A stretch of 64,000 bases of DNA from Pseudomonadota bacterium (GTDB lineage: Bacteria; Pseudomonadota; Alphaproteobacteria; Rhizobiales; Rhizobiaceae), in NCBI GenBank assembly GCA_023457435.1, contig JAEWLS010000035.1, positions 62,001 through 126,000 on the forward strand. Reading direction: 5' to 3'. The translations under genes and the position numbers were made by a program. Shown one piece after another: positions 25,245 through 33,088 of this stretch; the first letter of the stretch is position 1; each line of letters starts with the position of its first letter. Under the pieces are notes generated by a model. The model saw nothing but the letters and a program-made list of their open reading frames with translations, was not told the origin of the DNA and made no database searches.

Positions 25245-26123
25245 CTAGTGCTTGACGGCGCCCTCCGTGAGCGCGCGCACGAAGTACTTCTGCAGGATGA
25301 GGAACAGGACGACGACCGGCACGCTCATCATGAAGCTCGCTGCCATCAGGCCCGGAAAGTCCGTGGTGTTTTCCGAAAAGAAGCGCTGCACCCCGACCGG
25401 CAAGGTTAGCTGGTCGTTCTTCGACAGGAAGGTGTAGGCGTAGATGTACTCGTTCCATGCGCCGATGAACGAATAGATCGCCGTGGCGATGATGCCCGGC
25501 ACCGAGAGCGGCATGACGATCAGCAGGAAGGCCTGGAAGCGCGTCGCGCCGTCGATGCGCGCCGCCTGCTCGAGCTGGACCGGAATGTTGTCGTAGAAGC
25601 CCTTGAGCAGCCAGATGGCCAGGGGCAGCCCGAATGTCAGGTAGGTAAGAACCAGAGAACCGTGGGTGTTCACGAGGCCGAGGAAGCGCATCAGGATGAA
25701 CAGCGGGACCAGGAAGATAACCGCCGGGAACATGTTGCGAAGCAGCACCGCGAAGAACAGGAACTGCCGTCCGGGGAACCGGAAGCGCGAGAAGGCGTAT
25801 GCCGCCGGCACCGCCACGATCACGGCGAGGACCGTGGTGAGCACCGAAACCACCAGGCTGTTCCAGAAGAAGCGGAGAAAGTCGCGGCCAACGCTGTTTT
25901 GCGGGTCGAGCAGATTGCGGTAGCTCGCTAGCGTCGGTTCGCTCGGCCACCATTCCGGCGGAAACGCCATGGCCGCGAAGCCCGATTTGAGCGAGGTCAC
26001 CACCATCCAGACCATGGGCACGGCGGTGTAGATCAGCATGAAGACGAGGAAGATGCGGCCGCCCCAGCGCCACCCGTCCGGTCGGCGCCGCCGCGGCGCG
26101 GTCATGTCGCCGACGGCGCTCAT
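25245..26123 (-). CDS. Sugar ABC transporter permease (MalG-type)
   Basis: The 292-residue inner-membrane protein has six hydrophobic segments and the EAA loop (QLEQAARIDGATRFQAF) that contacts the ATPase. Its ATG overlaps the preceding permease stop by four bases. It forms the translocation pore with that permease. Confidence 0.92.
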   Translation of the reverse strand: MSAVGDMTAPRRRRPDGWRWGGRIFLVFMLIYTAVPMVWMVVTSLKSGFAAMAFPPEWWPSEPTLASYRNLLDPQNSVGRDFLRFFWNSLVVSVLTTVLAVIVAVPAAYAFSRFRFPGRQFLFFAVLLRNMFPAVIFLVPLFILMRFLGLVNTHGSLVLTYLTFGLPLAIWLLKGFYDNIPVQLEQAARIDGATRFQAFLLIVMPLSVPGIIATAIYSFIGAWNEYIYAYTFLSKNDQLTLPVGVQRFFSENTTDFPGLMAASFMMSVPVVVLFLILQKYFVRALTEGAVKH

Positions 26124-27076
26124 GCTCGGTGCTCCTTGCGTTCACCCTGGCTCAGCGCGCGCACATAGAAGTAGCCGAGCGTCATGACGATGATGAACAG
26201 CAGCACCGAATAGGCGGAGGCGACGCCCCAGCGCTGGCGGCCGAACGCAAGCTCGTAGATGTGCGTGATCCAGATGTGCGACGCGTTCGACGGGCCGCCG
26301 CCGGTCATGATCCAGGGGATGATGAAGGAGTTGAAGTTCGCAACCGCGAGCAGCAGCACCGTGACGGTGGACACGCCGCGCAGATGCGGGAACGTGACGT
26401 GCCAGAAGCGCTGCCATGCGGAGGCGCCATCGACCTGCGCGGCGCGCAGAAGCTGCTCGGGCACCGTCTGCAGTCCAGCCATGAGCATGATCATGGCGAA
26501 GGGGAATTCGCGCCAGATGTTGACGGCGATGAGCGACGGCAGGACCGTGTTGACGCTGTCGATGAAGTTGGGCGGGCGGTCGGCCAGACCGAGTTGCACC
26601 ATGACGACGCCGATGATGCCGAAGTCCGAGTGGTAGATCCACTTCCAGATATACGATGCGGCAACCGCGCTGATCACCCACGGAACGATGAAGATGGCGC
26701 GCAGGATGCCGCGGCCGAGGAAGTCGCGGTGCAGAGCGAGCGCCAGCGCAAAGCCGAGCACGAAGGCGATGAGCGTCGATGCAACCGTCCAGATGATGGT
26801 GTTGACCGTGACGCGCCAGAAGACGCCGCTGGTCAAGATCGTCTTGTAGTTCTCCAGGCCGATGAAGCTCTTGTCCTTGAGCTGCAGCCCCGGCGGGGTT
26901 TTGTAGAACGACAGATCGACGGTGTAGTAGACCGGGTAGGCGATGACGACGAGCATCACCACGATCGCAGGCAGGACATAAAGATAATCGGTCCTGCTTG
27001 CCCAGACGCGCTGGAGCAGGTCTGAACGCGCGCGCGGCTCGCGGGCAGCGCCCGCTTCGCCTGTCACCATCGTCAT
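26120..27076 (-). CDS. Sugar ABC transporter permease (MalF-type)
   Basis: The 318-residue permease has a cytoplasmic N-terminus of about 30 residues and six hydrophobic segments. Its EAA loop reads QLLRAAQVDGASAWQRFW. It starts 73 bases after the binding-protein stop, just beyond a perfect 8-bp stem-loop. GAGGG seven bases upstream supports the ATG at 27076. Confidence 0.92.
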   Translation of the reverse strand: MTMVTGEAGAAREPRARSDLLQRVWASRTDYLYVLPAIVVMLVVIAYPVYYTVDLSFYKTPPGLQLKDKSFIGLENYKTILTSGVFWRVTVNTIIWTVASTLIAFVLGFALALALHRDFLGRGILRAIFIVPWVISAVAASYIWKWIYHSDFGIIGVVMVQLGLADRPPNFIDSVNTVLPSLIAVNIWREFPFAMIMLMAGLQTVPEQLLRAAQVDGASAWQRFWHVTFPHLRGVSTVTVLLLAVANFNSFIIPWIMTGGGPSNASHIWITHIYELAFGRQRWGVASAYSVLLFIIVMTLGYFYVRALSQGERKEHRA

Positions 27077-27106
27077 CGTGCGGCCCTCGTCGAGTTGCGG
27101 AGGATG

Positions 27107-27130
27107 GGCCGGCGACCTGCGCCGCCGGCC
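27107..27130 (-). other. Intercistronic stem-loop after the first binding-protein gene
   Basis: GGCCGGCG and CGCCGGCC form a perfect 8-bp stem around an 8-base loop between the binding-protein stop and the permease start. No T-run follows. Such hairpins after solute-binding-protein genes are known to raise their expression by protecting the upstream mRNA; that role is inferred here. Confidence 0.55.
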
Positions 27131-27149
27131 CGGCTCGCGCCGGCGGGGC

Positions 27150-28628
27150 CTAGAGGCCGCCCATCAGCTCCTTGACGCGCGCGGCGGCGTCTTCAGCCGC
27201 CTGGTCGACGGTCATCGCGCCAGTCAGGGCATTCTGCAGCATGTCCGGGACGATGATGTTCATGATCTCGGGTGCCTGCGGCAGGGCCGGGAACGGAATG
27301 CCGTAGGGCAGCATCGAGGTGGTGACGTCGAGGAACTTGATGTTGTCCAGGCGCTCCTTCATCCACTTGGTCTTGAAGCCGTTGAGGTTGCCGGGGTTGG
27401 AGCCGGCATAGGCCATCTTCAGCGACCATTCGGGGCTGGTCCAGAAGCAGACCATAGCCTTGGCAGCCGGCTCGTCGACCTTGCCGCCGTCGACATATTC
27501 CGGCTTCAGGATGTGGATGTTAGACCCGCCGAACACGACCGCGCGCTTGCCGTCAGGCCCGGTCGGGATCAGCCCGTAGCGCATGTTGTCGATGACGGTC
27601 TGCGCCTTGTCCTTGTCGGCACCGGTCGCCTTCTTCTGAAGGTCGAGCATGACGTTGTAATCGGACGGGTGCGAGATCATCATCGCAAGCTGCCCGGCCA
27701 CGAACAGCGGCTGGTTGTCGGCCTGCTGGTTGGTCAGTGCGGAGGTCGGCACCGACTTGTCGCGAACGTACATGTCGTACGACGCCTGCAGGGCGCGCTT
27801 GCTCGCTTCGCTGTCGAGCCGGATCTCTTCATAGGTCGGGTTCGGGTCAGCCTCGTCGAACACACCGCCGCCGTAGCCCCAGAGCTGCGGCATGAAGCGG
27901 TACGGCGTGTTGCCGGCGTTCTTGCGCGCCACCAAGCCGTATCCGGCGATACCGAGCTTGTCGTGGATCTCCTTGGAATATTTGACGACATCGTCCCACG
28001 TCGCCGGGGCCTTTTCGGGGTCCAGTCCGGCGCGCTTGAAGATGTCGGCGTTCCAGATCAGCGCCATCGTCTCGTTGTTGGTCGGGACACCGTAGACTTC
28101 GCCCTCCCAGGTCACGGCCTTCATCGCGCCCGGCCAGAAATCCTCGGTCGTCCAGCCGACATCCTCGGGCTTCAGGGGCTGCAGGTAGCCCTTCGAGGCG
28201 AACTCGGTACCGCCGAGAATCTGCAGGCGGACGGCCATCGGCGCGGCGTTGCCGAGCAACGCGGTGCGGAACTTGTCGAGCAGGTCGTTATAGGTGAGCG
28301 CCTGCTCCTCGAGCTGGATGTTGGGATAAGTTTTGCGGAAGGCCTCGAAGAAATCCTTGTAGTACTGGCGCAGCAGGTCCGGATCGCCTTCGAAGACGCC
28401 CTGGTACCAGAAGGTCAAACGGCCCTTGTAGTCCAGCGGCGTAACCTTGCCGCAGGCCTCTGCGGTGTCGAATTCCGCGGTGCCCGCGATCGAGCGTACA
28501 TATTCCGGAGACCACTTGCTGAGGTCGACCGGGGGTTCGGCAAGCGCCGTCGTTGCGCCGAGCGACACAGCCACCGCCGATACTACCGCGCCGCGGAGAA
28601 CCGCGTGGCGGAAAACCACCTTCGTCAT
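27150..28628 (-). CDS. Extracellular solute-binding protein, family 1 (sugar importer)
   Basis: The 492-residue protein starts at an ATG six bases behind GGGAGG. It has a Sec signal peptide (hydrophobic 9-30, cleavage after TALA). The mature part is a family-1 binding protein, with LTFWYQGVFEGDPDLLRQYY near the front and TWDDVVKYSKEIHDKLGIAG mid-protein. It is larger than most monosaccharide binders, suggesting an oligosaccharide or glycoside ligand. It leads the minus-strand uptake/catabolism operon and is divergent from the GntR gene. Confidence 0.92.
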   Translation of the reverse strand: MTKVVFRHAVLRGAVVSAVAVSLGATTALAEPPVDLSKWSPEYVRSIAGTAEFDTAEACGKVTPLDYKGRLTFWYQGVFEGDPDLLRQYYKDFFEAFRKTYPNIQLEEQALTYNDLLDKFRTALLGNAAPMAVRLQILGGTEFASKGYLQPLKPEDVGWTTEDFWPGAMKAVTWEGEVYGVPTNNETMALIWNADIFKRAGLDPEKAPATWDDVVKYSKEIHDKLGIAGYGLVARKNAGNTPYRFMPQLWGYGGGVFDEADPNPTYEEIRLDSEASKRALQASYDMYVRDKSVPTSALTNQQADNQPLFVAGQLAMMISHPSDYNVMLDLQKKATGADKDKAQTVIDNMRYGLIPTGPDGKRAVVFGGSNIHILKPEYVDGGKVDEPAAKAMVCFWTSPEWSLKMAYAGSNPGNLNGFKTKWMKERLDNIKFLDVTTSMLPYGIPFPALPQAPEIMNIIVPDMLQNALTGAMTVDQAAEDAAARVKELMGGL

Positions 28629-28767
28629 TGCATTCCTCCCGATTCGTTCTGGCCCGGCCAGCGAGCACTGATGCCGAAAACCGCAGGGTGCGATGTCTTC
28701 TTGCAGCTTATCCCTCCGATGGCTTTCACACTTCCCAGAATCGGGATTGCGTGTCAATTCTGAGGGA

Positions 28768-28777
28768 TCGTGTACTA
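28768..28777. promoter_or_regulatory. FCD-GntR-type operator candidate
   Basis: TCGTGTACTA fits the T-N-G-T-N-N-A-C-N-A core used by many FCD-subfamily GntR regulators. It lies in the 169-base divergent gap between the binding-protein gene and the GntR gene, 20 bases before the GntR start. It is the natural candidate for autoregulation and control of the importer operon. Confidence 0.45.
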
Positions 28778-28797
28778 TTTGACCGCTGTCGCGCCCG

Positions 28798-29550
28798 ATG
28801 TCAGAAGGCGCGCCATCATCAGGCGGGCGGGAGCCAAGATTGGCAGCGAGTGGCGTATTCAAGGCGAAGCCTCCGGCGGGGGTGGACCCGATCGGGACAT
28901 CGAGCGAAGGCGCCTCCGTCTACCACCTCATCCGCGAAGCGATCATCGACGGGAGGCTGAGGCCGAACGAGCGGCTTGTGGCGGCCGACCTCGCGCGAAG
29001 GCACGGCACGTCGACGAATCCCGTGCGCGAAGCTCTGCAACTCCTGCGCGGCGAGGGCTTCGTGACGTTCGCCGTCAATCGCGGCGCGCGCGTCAGGCCG
29101 ATCGATCAGGATTTCGTGCGCGACATCTCGGAGATCGGCGTGCTGATCGAGCCGGGACTGACGCGCTGGTTCGTCGGCATGGCGACCGAGGAAGACATCG
29201 CCGAGCTGGAACGGCTGCAGGCGCTGATCGAGCAGAACAACTTCGCCGACCCGATACGCCATAGCGAACTGGATACGGCGTTCCATACGGTCATGTACCG
29301 GAGGCACTACAACCGCCACGCGGCGTCGTTGTGGTGGAAGCATCGCGAGGTGCTGCGGGCTGTCGGCCGCCGCTACGATTTCACGCTGGCGCGCCGCGAC
29401 ACGATCATCCGCGAGCACCGCGAACTCATCCGGCTGACCAAGGCGCAGGACGCCGAGAAGGCGGCGGAGCTGATCGCGCGGCATGTCGAGGGTTCGGGGC
29501 GCCACCTATTGGAACAGATGCGCGCATTCAATGGTGCGCCGACCGGCTGA
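28798..29550 (+). CDS. GntR-family transcriptional regulator, FCD type
   Basis: The 250-residue protein has an N-terminal winged helix (about 42-100, with TSTNPVREALQLLRGEGFV) and an all-helical FCD effector domain (about 110-235). The metal-ligand pattern is visible in SELDTAFHTVMY and IIREHRELIRL. It has an unusually long, disordered 40-residue lead, and no ribosome binding site precedes the ATG at 28798, so the real start may be further in. It probably controls the divergent importer operon and the two downstream enolase-superfamily genes in response to a sugar acid. Confidence 0.88.
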   Translation: MSEGAPSSGGREPRLAASGVFKAKPPAGVDPIGTSSEGASVYHLIREAIIDGRLRPNERLVAADLARRHGTSTNPVREALQLLRGEGFVTFAVNRGARVRPIDQDFVRDISEIGVLIEPGLTRWFVGMATEEDIAELERLQALIEQNNFADPIRHSELDTAFHTVMYRRHYNRHAASLWWKHREVLRAVGRRYDFTLARRDTIIREHRELIRLTKAQDAEKAAELIARHVEGSGRHLLEQMRAFNGAPTG

Positions 29551-29574
29551 AGCGCCGAAGGGAAGGGGAAGTCC

Positions 29575-30744
29575 ATGAGGATCACGGGCGTGACGCCTTG
29601 GCTGATCAACTCCAGGGCGTCGTACTGGGGCGAATTCCTGTTCGTCGAGATCAACACCGACGAGGGCATCACCGGCTGGGGCGAGATCACCACGACGACG
29701 AAGATCGCCAATCGCGCGCTGCGCTCGATGCTTCAGCAGATCGGCAAGATGCTCGTCGGCGAAGACCCGGCACAGATCGAGCGGCTCTGGCACAAGCTGT
29801 TCCGCAGCTTCACCTACATGGGAAGCCGTGGTGCCGCGGTCGAATGCGTCAGCGGCATCGACATTGCTCTGTGGGACATCCGCGGCAAGGCGCTCGGTCA
29901 GCCGATCTACGAGCTGCTGGGCGGAAAGGTAAGAGACGAGATCGCGCTCTACACCCATCCAGACCAGCGCAAGTTCACCAGCAAGGAAGGCGTGATCCGC
30001 GAAATCAGGGACATCGTCGAATCGGGCCACGCGGCGCTCAAGTTCGACCCGTTTCCGTGGCAGGGCGACAATTCGGGGCCGGAAGGCTGGACGCGCGAGC
30101 AGCGGGACGGCTACCTCGATGGCTCGATGACCCGCAAGGACGAGCGCGAGGCTGCGGAGCTGACGGCGCTGATCCGCGAGACGGCGGGGCCGGACGTCGA
30201 GATCCTCATCGACGCACACGGCCGTTTCGACGTGCCGACCGCGATCAGGCTTTGCCGCACACTCGAAGAGGCCGGCGACATCGACTGGTTCGAGGAACCG
30301 GTACCGCCGGAAAGCTTCAACGCCCTGAAGCAGGTTCGCGAGAAGGTGAACGCGCCGATTTCCTGGGGCGAGCGCGGCCACACAAAGTGGGATTTCGCGC
30401 CGATCCTCGAGAACAAGCTCGCCGACTACATCATGCCGGACGTCACCTGGACGGGCGGCATCACCGAGCTGAAGAAGATCTCGGCGATGTGCGAGGCCTA
30501 TTACATTCCCGTCTCGCCCCACGACGCCGCCGGCCCGATCAACGTCGTCGCCGGAGCGCAGGTGATGATGACCGTGCCCAATTTCTACAAGCTCGAGACG
30601 AGCGAGTGGAACCTCGGCAAGTACGACGAGCTGATCGACCGGCCTCTCGACAATTCGAACGGCAGCCTGAAGCTGACCCGCGGGCCGGGCCTCGGCGTCG
30701 AGATGAACCGCGACTACCTCGCCACGCACGTAATCGTAGACTAG
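29575..30744 (+). CDS. Enolase-superfamily sugar-acid dehydratase (galactonate dehydratase-like)
   Basis: The 389-residue protein lies 24 bases after the GntR gene, with AGGGGAAG before the ATG. The barrel has Asp in EILIDAHGRFD, Glu in WFEEPVPPE, Glu in SWGERGHTKW and catalytic His in VSPHDAAGPI. KFDPFPW holds a Lys at the position of the usual KxK pair. It should abstract the alpha proton of an aldonate and eliminate water. It is distinct from the galactonate-dehydratase-like enzyme at 22969 and may act on a different epimer. Confidence 0.85.
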   Translation: MRITGVTPWLINSRASYWGEFLFVEINTDEGITGWGEITTTTKIANRALRSMLQQIGKMLVGEDPAQIERLWHKLFRSFTYMGSRGAAVECVSGIDIALWDIRGKALGQPIYELLGGKVRDEIALYTHPDQRKFTSKEGVIREIRDIVESGHAALKFDPFPWQGDNSGPEGWTREQRDGYLDGSMTRKDEREAAELTALIRETAGPDVEILIDAHGRFDVPTAIRLCRTLEEAGDIDWFEEPVPPESFNALKQVREKVNAPISWGERGHTKWDFAPILENKLADYIMPDVTWTGGITELKKISAMCEAYYIPVSPHDAAGPINVVAGAQVMMTVPNFYKLETSEWNLGKYDELIDRPLDNSNGSLKLTRGPGLGVEMNRDYLATHVIVD

Positions 30745-30771
30745 GCGCAGCACCGCACGCGAAAGGCCAAG

Positions 30772-31977
30772 ATGAAGATCGTAGACCTCCGTTGCGCGGT
30801 CATCGGCCGCCATCCGATCGTGCGCATCGTCACCGATGAGAACATATACGGTCTCGGCGAGGTCGAGTTCACGAAGCCATACCTCAAGCCCTGGGTCCTG
30901 CACTTTCGCGAAGCGCTGATCGGCGAGGACCCCACGGACGTCGAGCGCTGCATGCTGAAGATCAGGCAGCGCGGGAGCTTCAAACCCTACGGCGCGGCCG
31001 TCAGCGCCATAGAGCACGCGCTCTGGGACATCGCCGGCAAGGCGCTGAACGTGCCGGCCTACAAGCTGCTCGGCGGCAAGGTGCGAGACCAGGTGCGCTG
31101 CTATAACGGCAACCGGCGGCGCAAGCGCAGCGGCGACCGGCCAGAAGACTACGCCGCCGACGTGAAATGGATGATGGAGCAGCCCGAAGGCTTCTTCATG
31201 GTGAAGCAGGGCATCACCTTCCACTCCAACATGAAGGACACGATTCCCGATTTCCACTACGGCGTCGTGCAGAAGAAGGCCGGCTACCACGGCGCCATGG
31301 ATCAGGGACAGATCAGCGAGCGCGGCATGGCCCACGCCGTCGAGTGCGTGGCGGCGATGAAGGAGGTGCTGGGCGACAAGGTCAGCCTCGCGCTGGATTG
31401 CGGCCCGGGCTGGTTCCTGCCGGACGCGATCCGCTTCGCCAACGCGGTCGAGCAGTACTATCCGATGTGGCTCGAGGACATGCTGACCGGCGACTACGTG
31501 CCCTGGGTCAACCCGCAAGCCTACCGCGAACTGACCCGGTCGACCAGCGTGCCGATCCACACCGGCGAGCAGATCTACCTGCGCCACAACTTCAAGGAGT
31601 TGATCGAGACCCAGGCAGTGCGCGTCATCGGCCCCGATCCGGCGGACATCGGCGGCATCGCCGAGCTCAAATGGGTCACGGAGCATGCCTACATGCACTC
31701 GATCATGATGGCACCGCACGGCACGGCCAATGGGCTTCTCGGGCTCGGCGCGCTGATCAACGTCTGCGCCACGCTGCCGGCCAACTTCATCGCATTCGAG
31801 TACCCGACCGCGACCGAGCCGTGGTGGGCAGATATCGTCACCGGACTGCCGGACAGGATCGTCACCAACTCGATGATCGACCTGCTGCCGGGGCCGGGCC
31901 TCGGCCTGGATATCGACGCCGACGGTGCGCGCAAATACCTCGCCGAGGAGGATGCCAACTTCTTCGACCGCGTCTGA
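30772..31977 (+). CDS. Enolase-superfamily enzyme (mandelate racemase / muconate lactonizing family)
   Basis: The 401-residue protein starts 27 bases after its neighbour behind GAAAGG. Ligand candidates are Asp in SLALDCGPGW, Glu in MWLEDMLTG and Glu in HTGEQIYL; the catalytic His is in MAPHGTANG. An insertion-rich capping region (about 110-185) distinguishes it from the other three enolase-superfamily proteins in the island. Substrate unknown. It is the last gene of the GntR-led unit, 66 bases before the ArsR-type regulator. Confidence 0.85.
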   Translation: MKIVDLRCAVIGRHPIVRIVTDENIYGLGEVEFTKPYLKPWVLHFREALIGEDPTDVERCMLKIRQRGSFKPYGAAVSAIEHALWDIAGKALNVPAYKLLGGKVRDQVRCYNGNRRRKRSGDRPEDYAADVKWMMEQPEGFFMVKQGITFHSNMKDTIPDFHYGVVQKKAGYHGAMDQGQISERGMAHAVECVAAMKEVLGDKVSLALDCGPGWFLPDAIRFANAVEQYYPMWLEDMLTGDYVPWVNPQAYRELTRSTSVPIHTGEQIYLRHNFKELIETQAVRVIGPDPADIGGIAELKWVTEHAYMHSIMMAPHGTANGLLGLGALINVCATLPANFIAFEYPTATEPWWADIVTGLPDRIVTNSMIDLLPGPGLGLDIDADGARKYLAEEDANFFDRV

Positions 31978-31995
31978 CCTCTCCGCGGCGCTTTA

Positions 31996-32024
31996 TTCAT
32001 ATCCGTCCTTTTGATATGAACCGG
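31996..32024. promoter_or_regulatory. Inverted-repeat operator upstream of the ArsR-type regulator
   Basis: TTCATAT and ATATGAA form a perfect 7-bp inverted repeat with an 11-base spacer (31996-32020), continuing into CCGG. The right half, GATATGAACCGG (32013-32024), matches GATACGAACCGG (33043-33054) before the arabinofuranosidase gene at 11 of 12 positions. It lies just upstream of the regulator start, consistent with autoregulation. Confidence 0.55.
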
Positions 32025-32043
32025 CATAGGAGTGCCGGGGCAT

Positions 32044-32970
32044 ATGTCGAACCAGATGGTCGTCATCGATCCGCTCGAGCGGATCGATCTGTTGAAAAGC
32101 CTCGCCAGCGAGGTGCGGGTACGCATCCTCGAACTGCTGCACCGAAGCGGACCCAAGAACGTCAACCAAGTAGCCGAAGAACTCGGCCTGCCGCAGTCGA
32201 CCATATCCGCGAACATCCAGGTCCTCGTTGATTCCGGACTAGTGCAGACGCGTTCGCAGAAGGCACGCAAGGGCAGCCAGAAGCTCTGCTACACGACGTT
32301 CTCCGAGCTGCTCATCGCCTTCAAGGACCGCGCCAAGCGCGACGACGAGGGGGCAATCGAGGTCGCGATGCCGCTCGGGCTTTACACACGGTGCGAGGTC
32401 TCGGCGCCCTGCGGCCTGTGCTCGAGCGATGGCGTAATAGGGCTGCTAGACGTGCCCGACACGTTTCTGGACCCGGATCGCATGCGCGCCGGTCTGCTCT
32501 GGTTCACGCGCGGCTTCGTCGAGTACCAGTTCCCCAACAATGCGACGCTCTCGAACGCCAGGGTCGGCGCCCTGGAACTGGCGCTCGAACTGTCGTCCGA
32601 AGTGCCCGGCACTTCGAAGAACTGGCCATCGGACATCACCGTCGCGATCAACGGCCACGAGGTCGACACGTGGACGGCGCCGGCCGATTACGGGGACAAG
32701 CGCGGCAAGTACACGCCGGCGTGGTGGAAGCTCGCAGGCTCGCAGTATGGCGACCTCAAGAACTGGCGGGTGACGCCGGACGGGACGTTCCGCGATGGCC
32801 GCAAGGTCTCCAACCGGTCGCTCGCCGACCTCGAACTCGACGCGCATCGCTCGATCCGTGTGCGGATCGGCGTAAAGTCGGACGCGCGCCATCCCGGCGG
32901 CGTCAACATATTCGGCATCGGTTTCGGCAATTACAGCCGCGATATCGTACTGCGCCTCGAGAAGGCGTAG
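32044..32970 (+). CDS. ArsR-type helix-turn-helix regulator with a large C-terminal domain
   Basis: The 308-residue protein has an N-terminal ArsR-like winged helix (about 10-90, with VRVRILELLHRSG and GLPQSTISANIQVL). A 200-residue C-terminal region then carries a Cys cluster (Cys117, Cys123, Cys126) and a beta-rich, Trp/Tyr-rich part that could bind carbohydrate. Ordinary ArsR proteins are about 100 residues. ATG 32044 is chosen over GTG 32032, which would leave AGGA immediately adjacent to the start codon. It probably regulates the arabinofuranosidase/importer genes through the shared GATA..CCGG sites. Confidence 0.8.
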   Translation: MSNQMVVIDPLERIDLLKSLASEVRVRILELLHRSGPKNVNQVAEELGLPQSTISANIQVLVDSGLVQTRSQKARKGSQKLCYTTFSELLIAFKDRAKRDDEGAIEVAMPLGLYTRCEVSAPCGLCSSDGVIGLLDVPDTFLDPDRMRAGLLWFTRGFVEYQFPNNATLSNARVGALELALELSSEVPGTSKNWPSDITVAINGHEVDTWTAPADYGDKRGKYTPAWWKLAGSQYGDLKNWRVTPDGTFRDGRKVSNRSLADLELDAHRSIRVRIGVKSDARHPGGVNIFGIGFGNYSRDIVLRLEKA

Positions 32971-32998
32971 GCTTTTCCACCACGCTCGCGAACAGCCC

Positions 32999-33073
32999 TT
33001 GACGCGCAAGCCTCAGCCGCGTGTTAATAAACCCGCAAGTCAGATACGAACCGGTCGACCGGATTGATATCTG
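32999..33073 (+). promoter_or_regulatory. Promoter and palindromic operator of the arabinofuranosidase gene
   Basis: A TTGACG box (32999-33004) is followed after 17 bases by TGTTAA (33022-33027). Just downstream lies a large interrupted palindrome (33041-33073): outer arms CAGATA and TATCTG, inner perfect palindrome CCGGTCGACCGG. Its position after the predicted start of transcription suggests repression by roadblock. The left half is GATACGAACCGG, the motif shared with the ArsR promoter. Confidence 0.5.
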
Positions 33074-33088
33074 CCCGCGGGAGGGACC

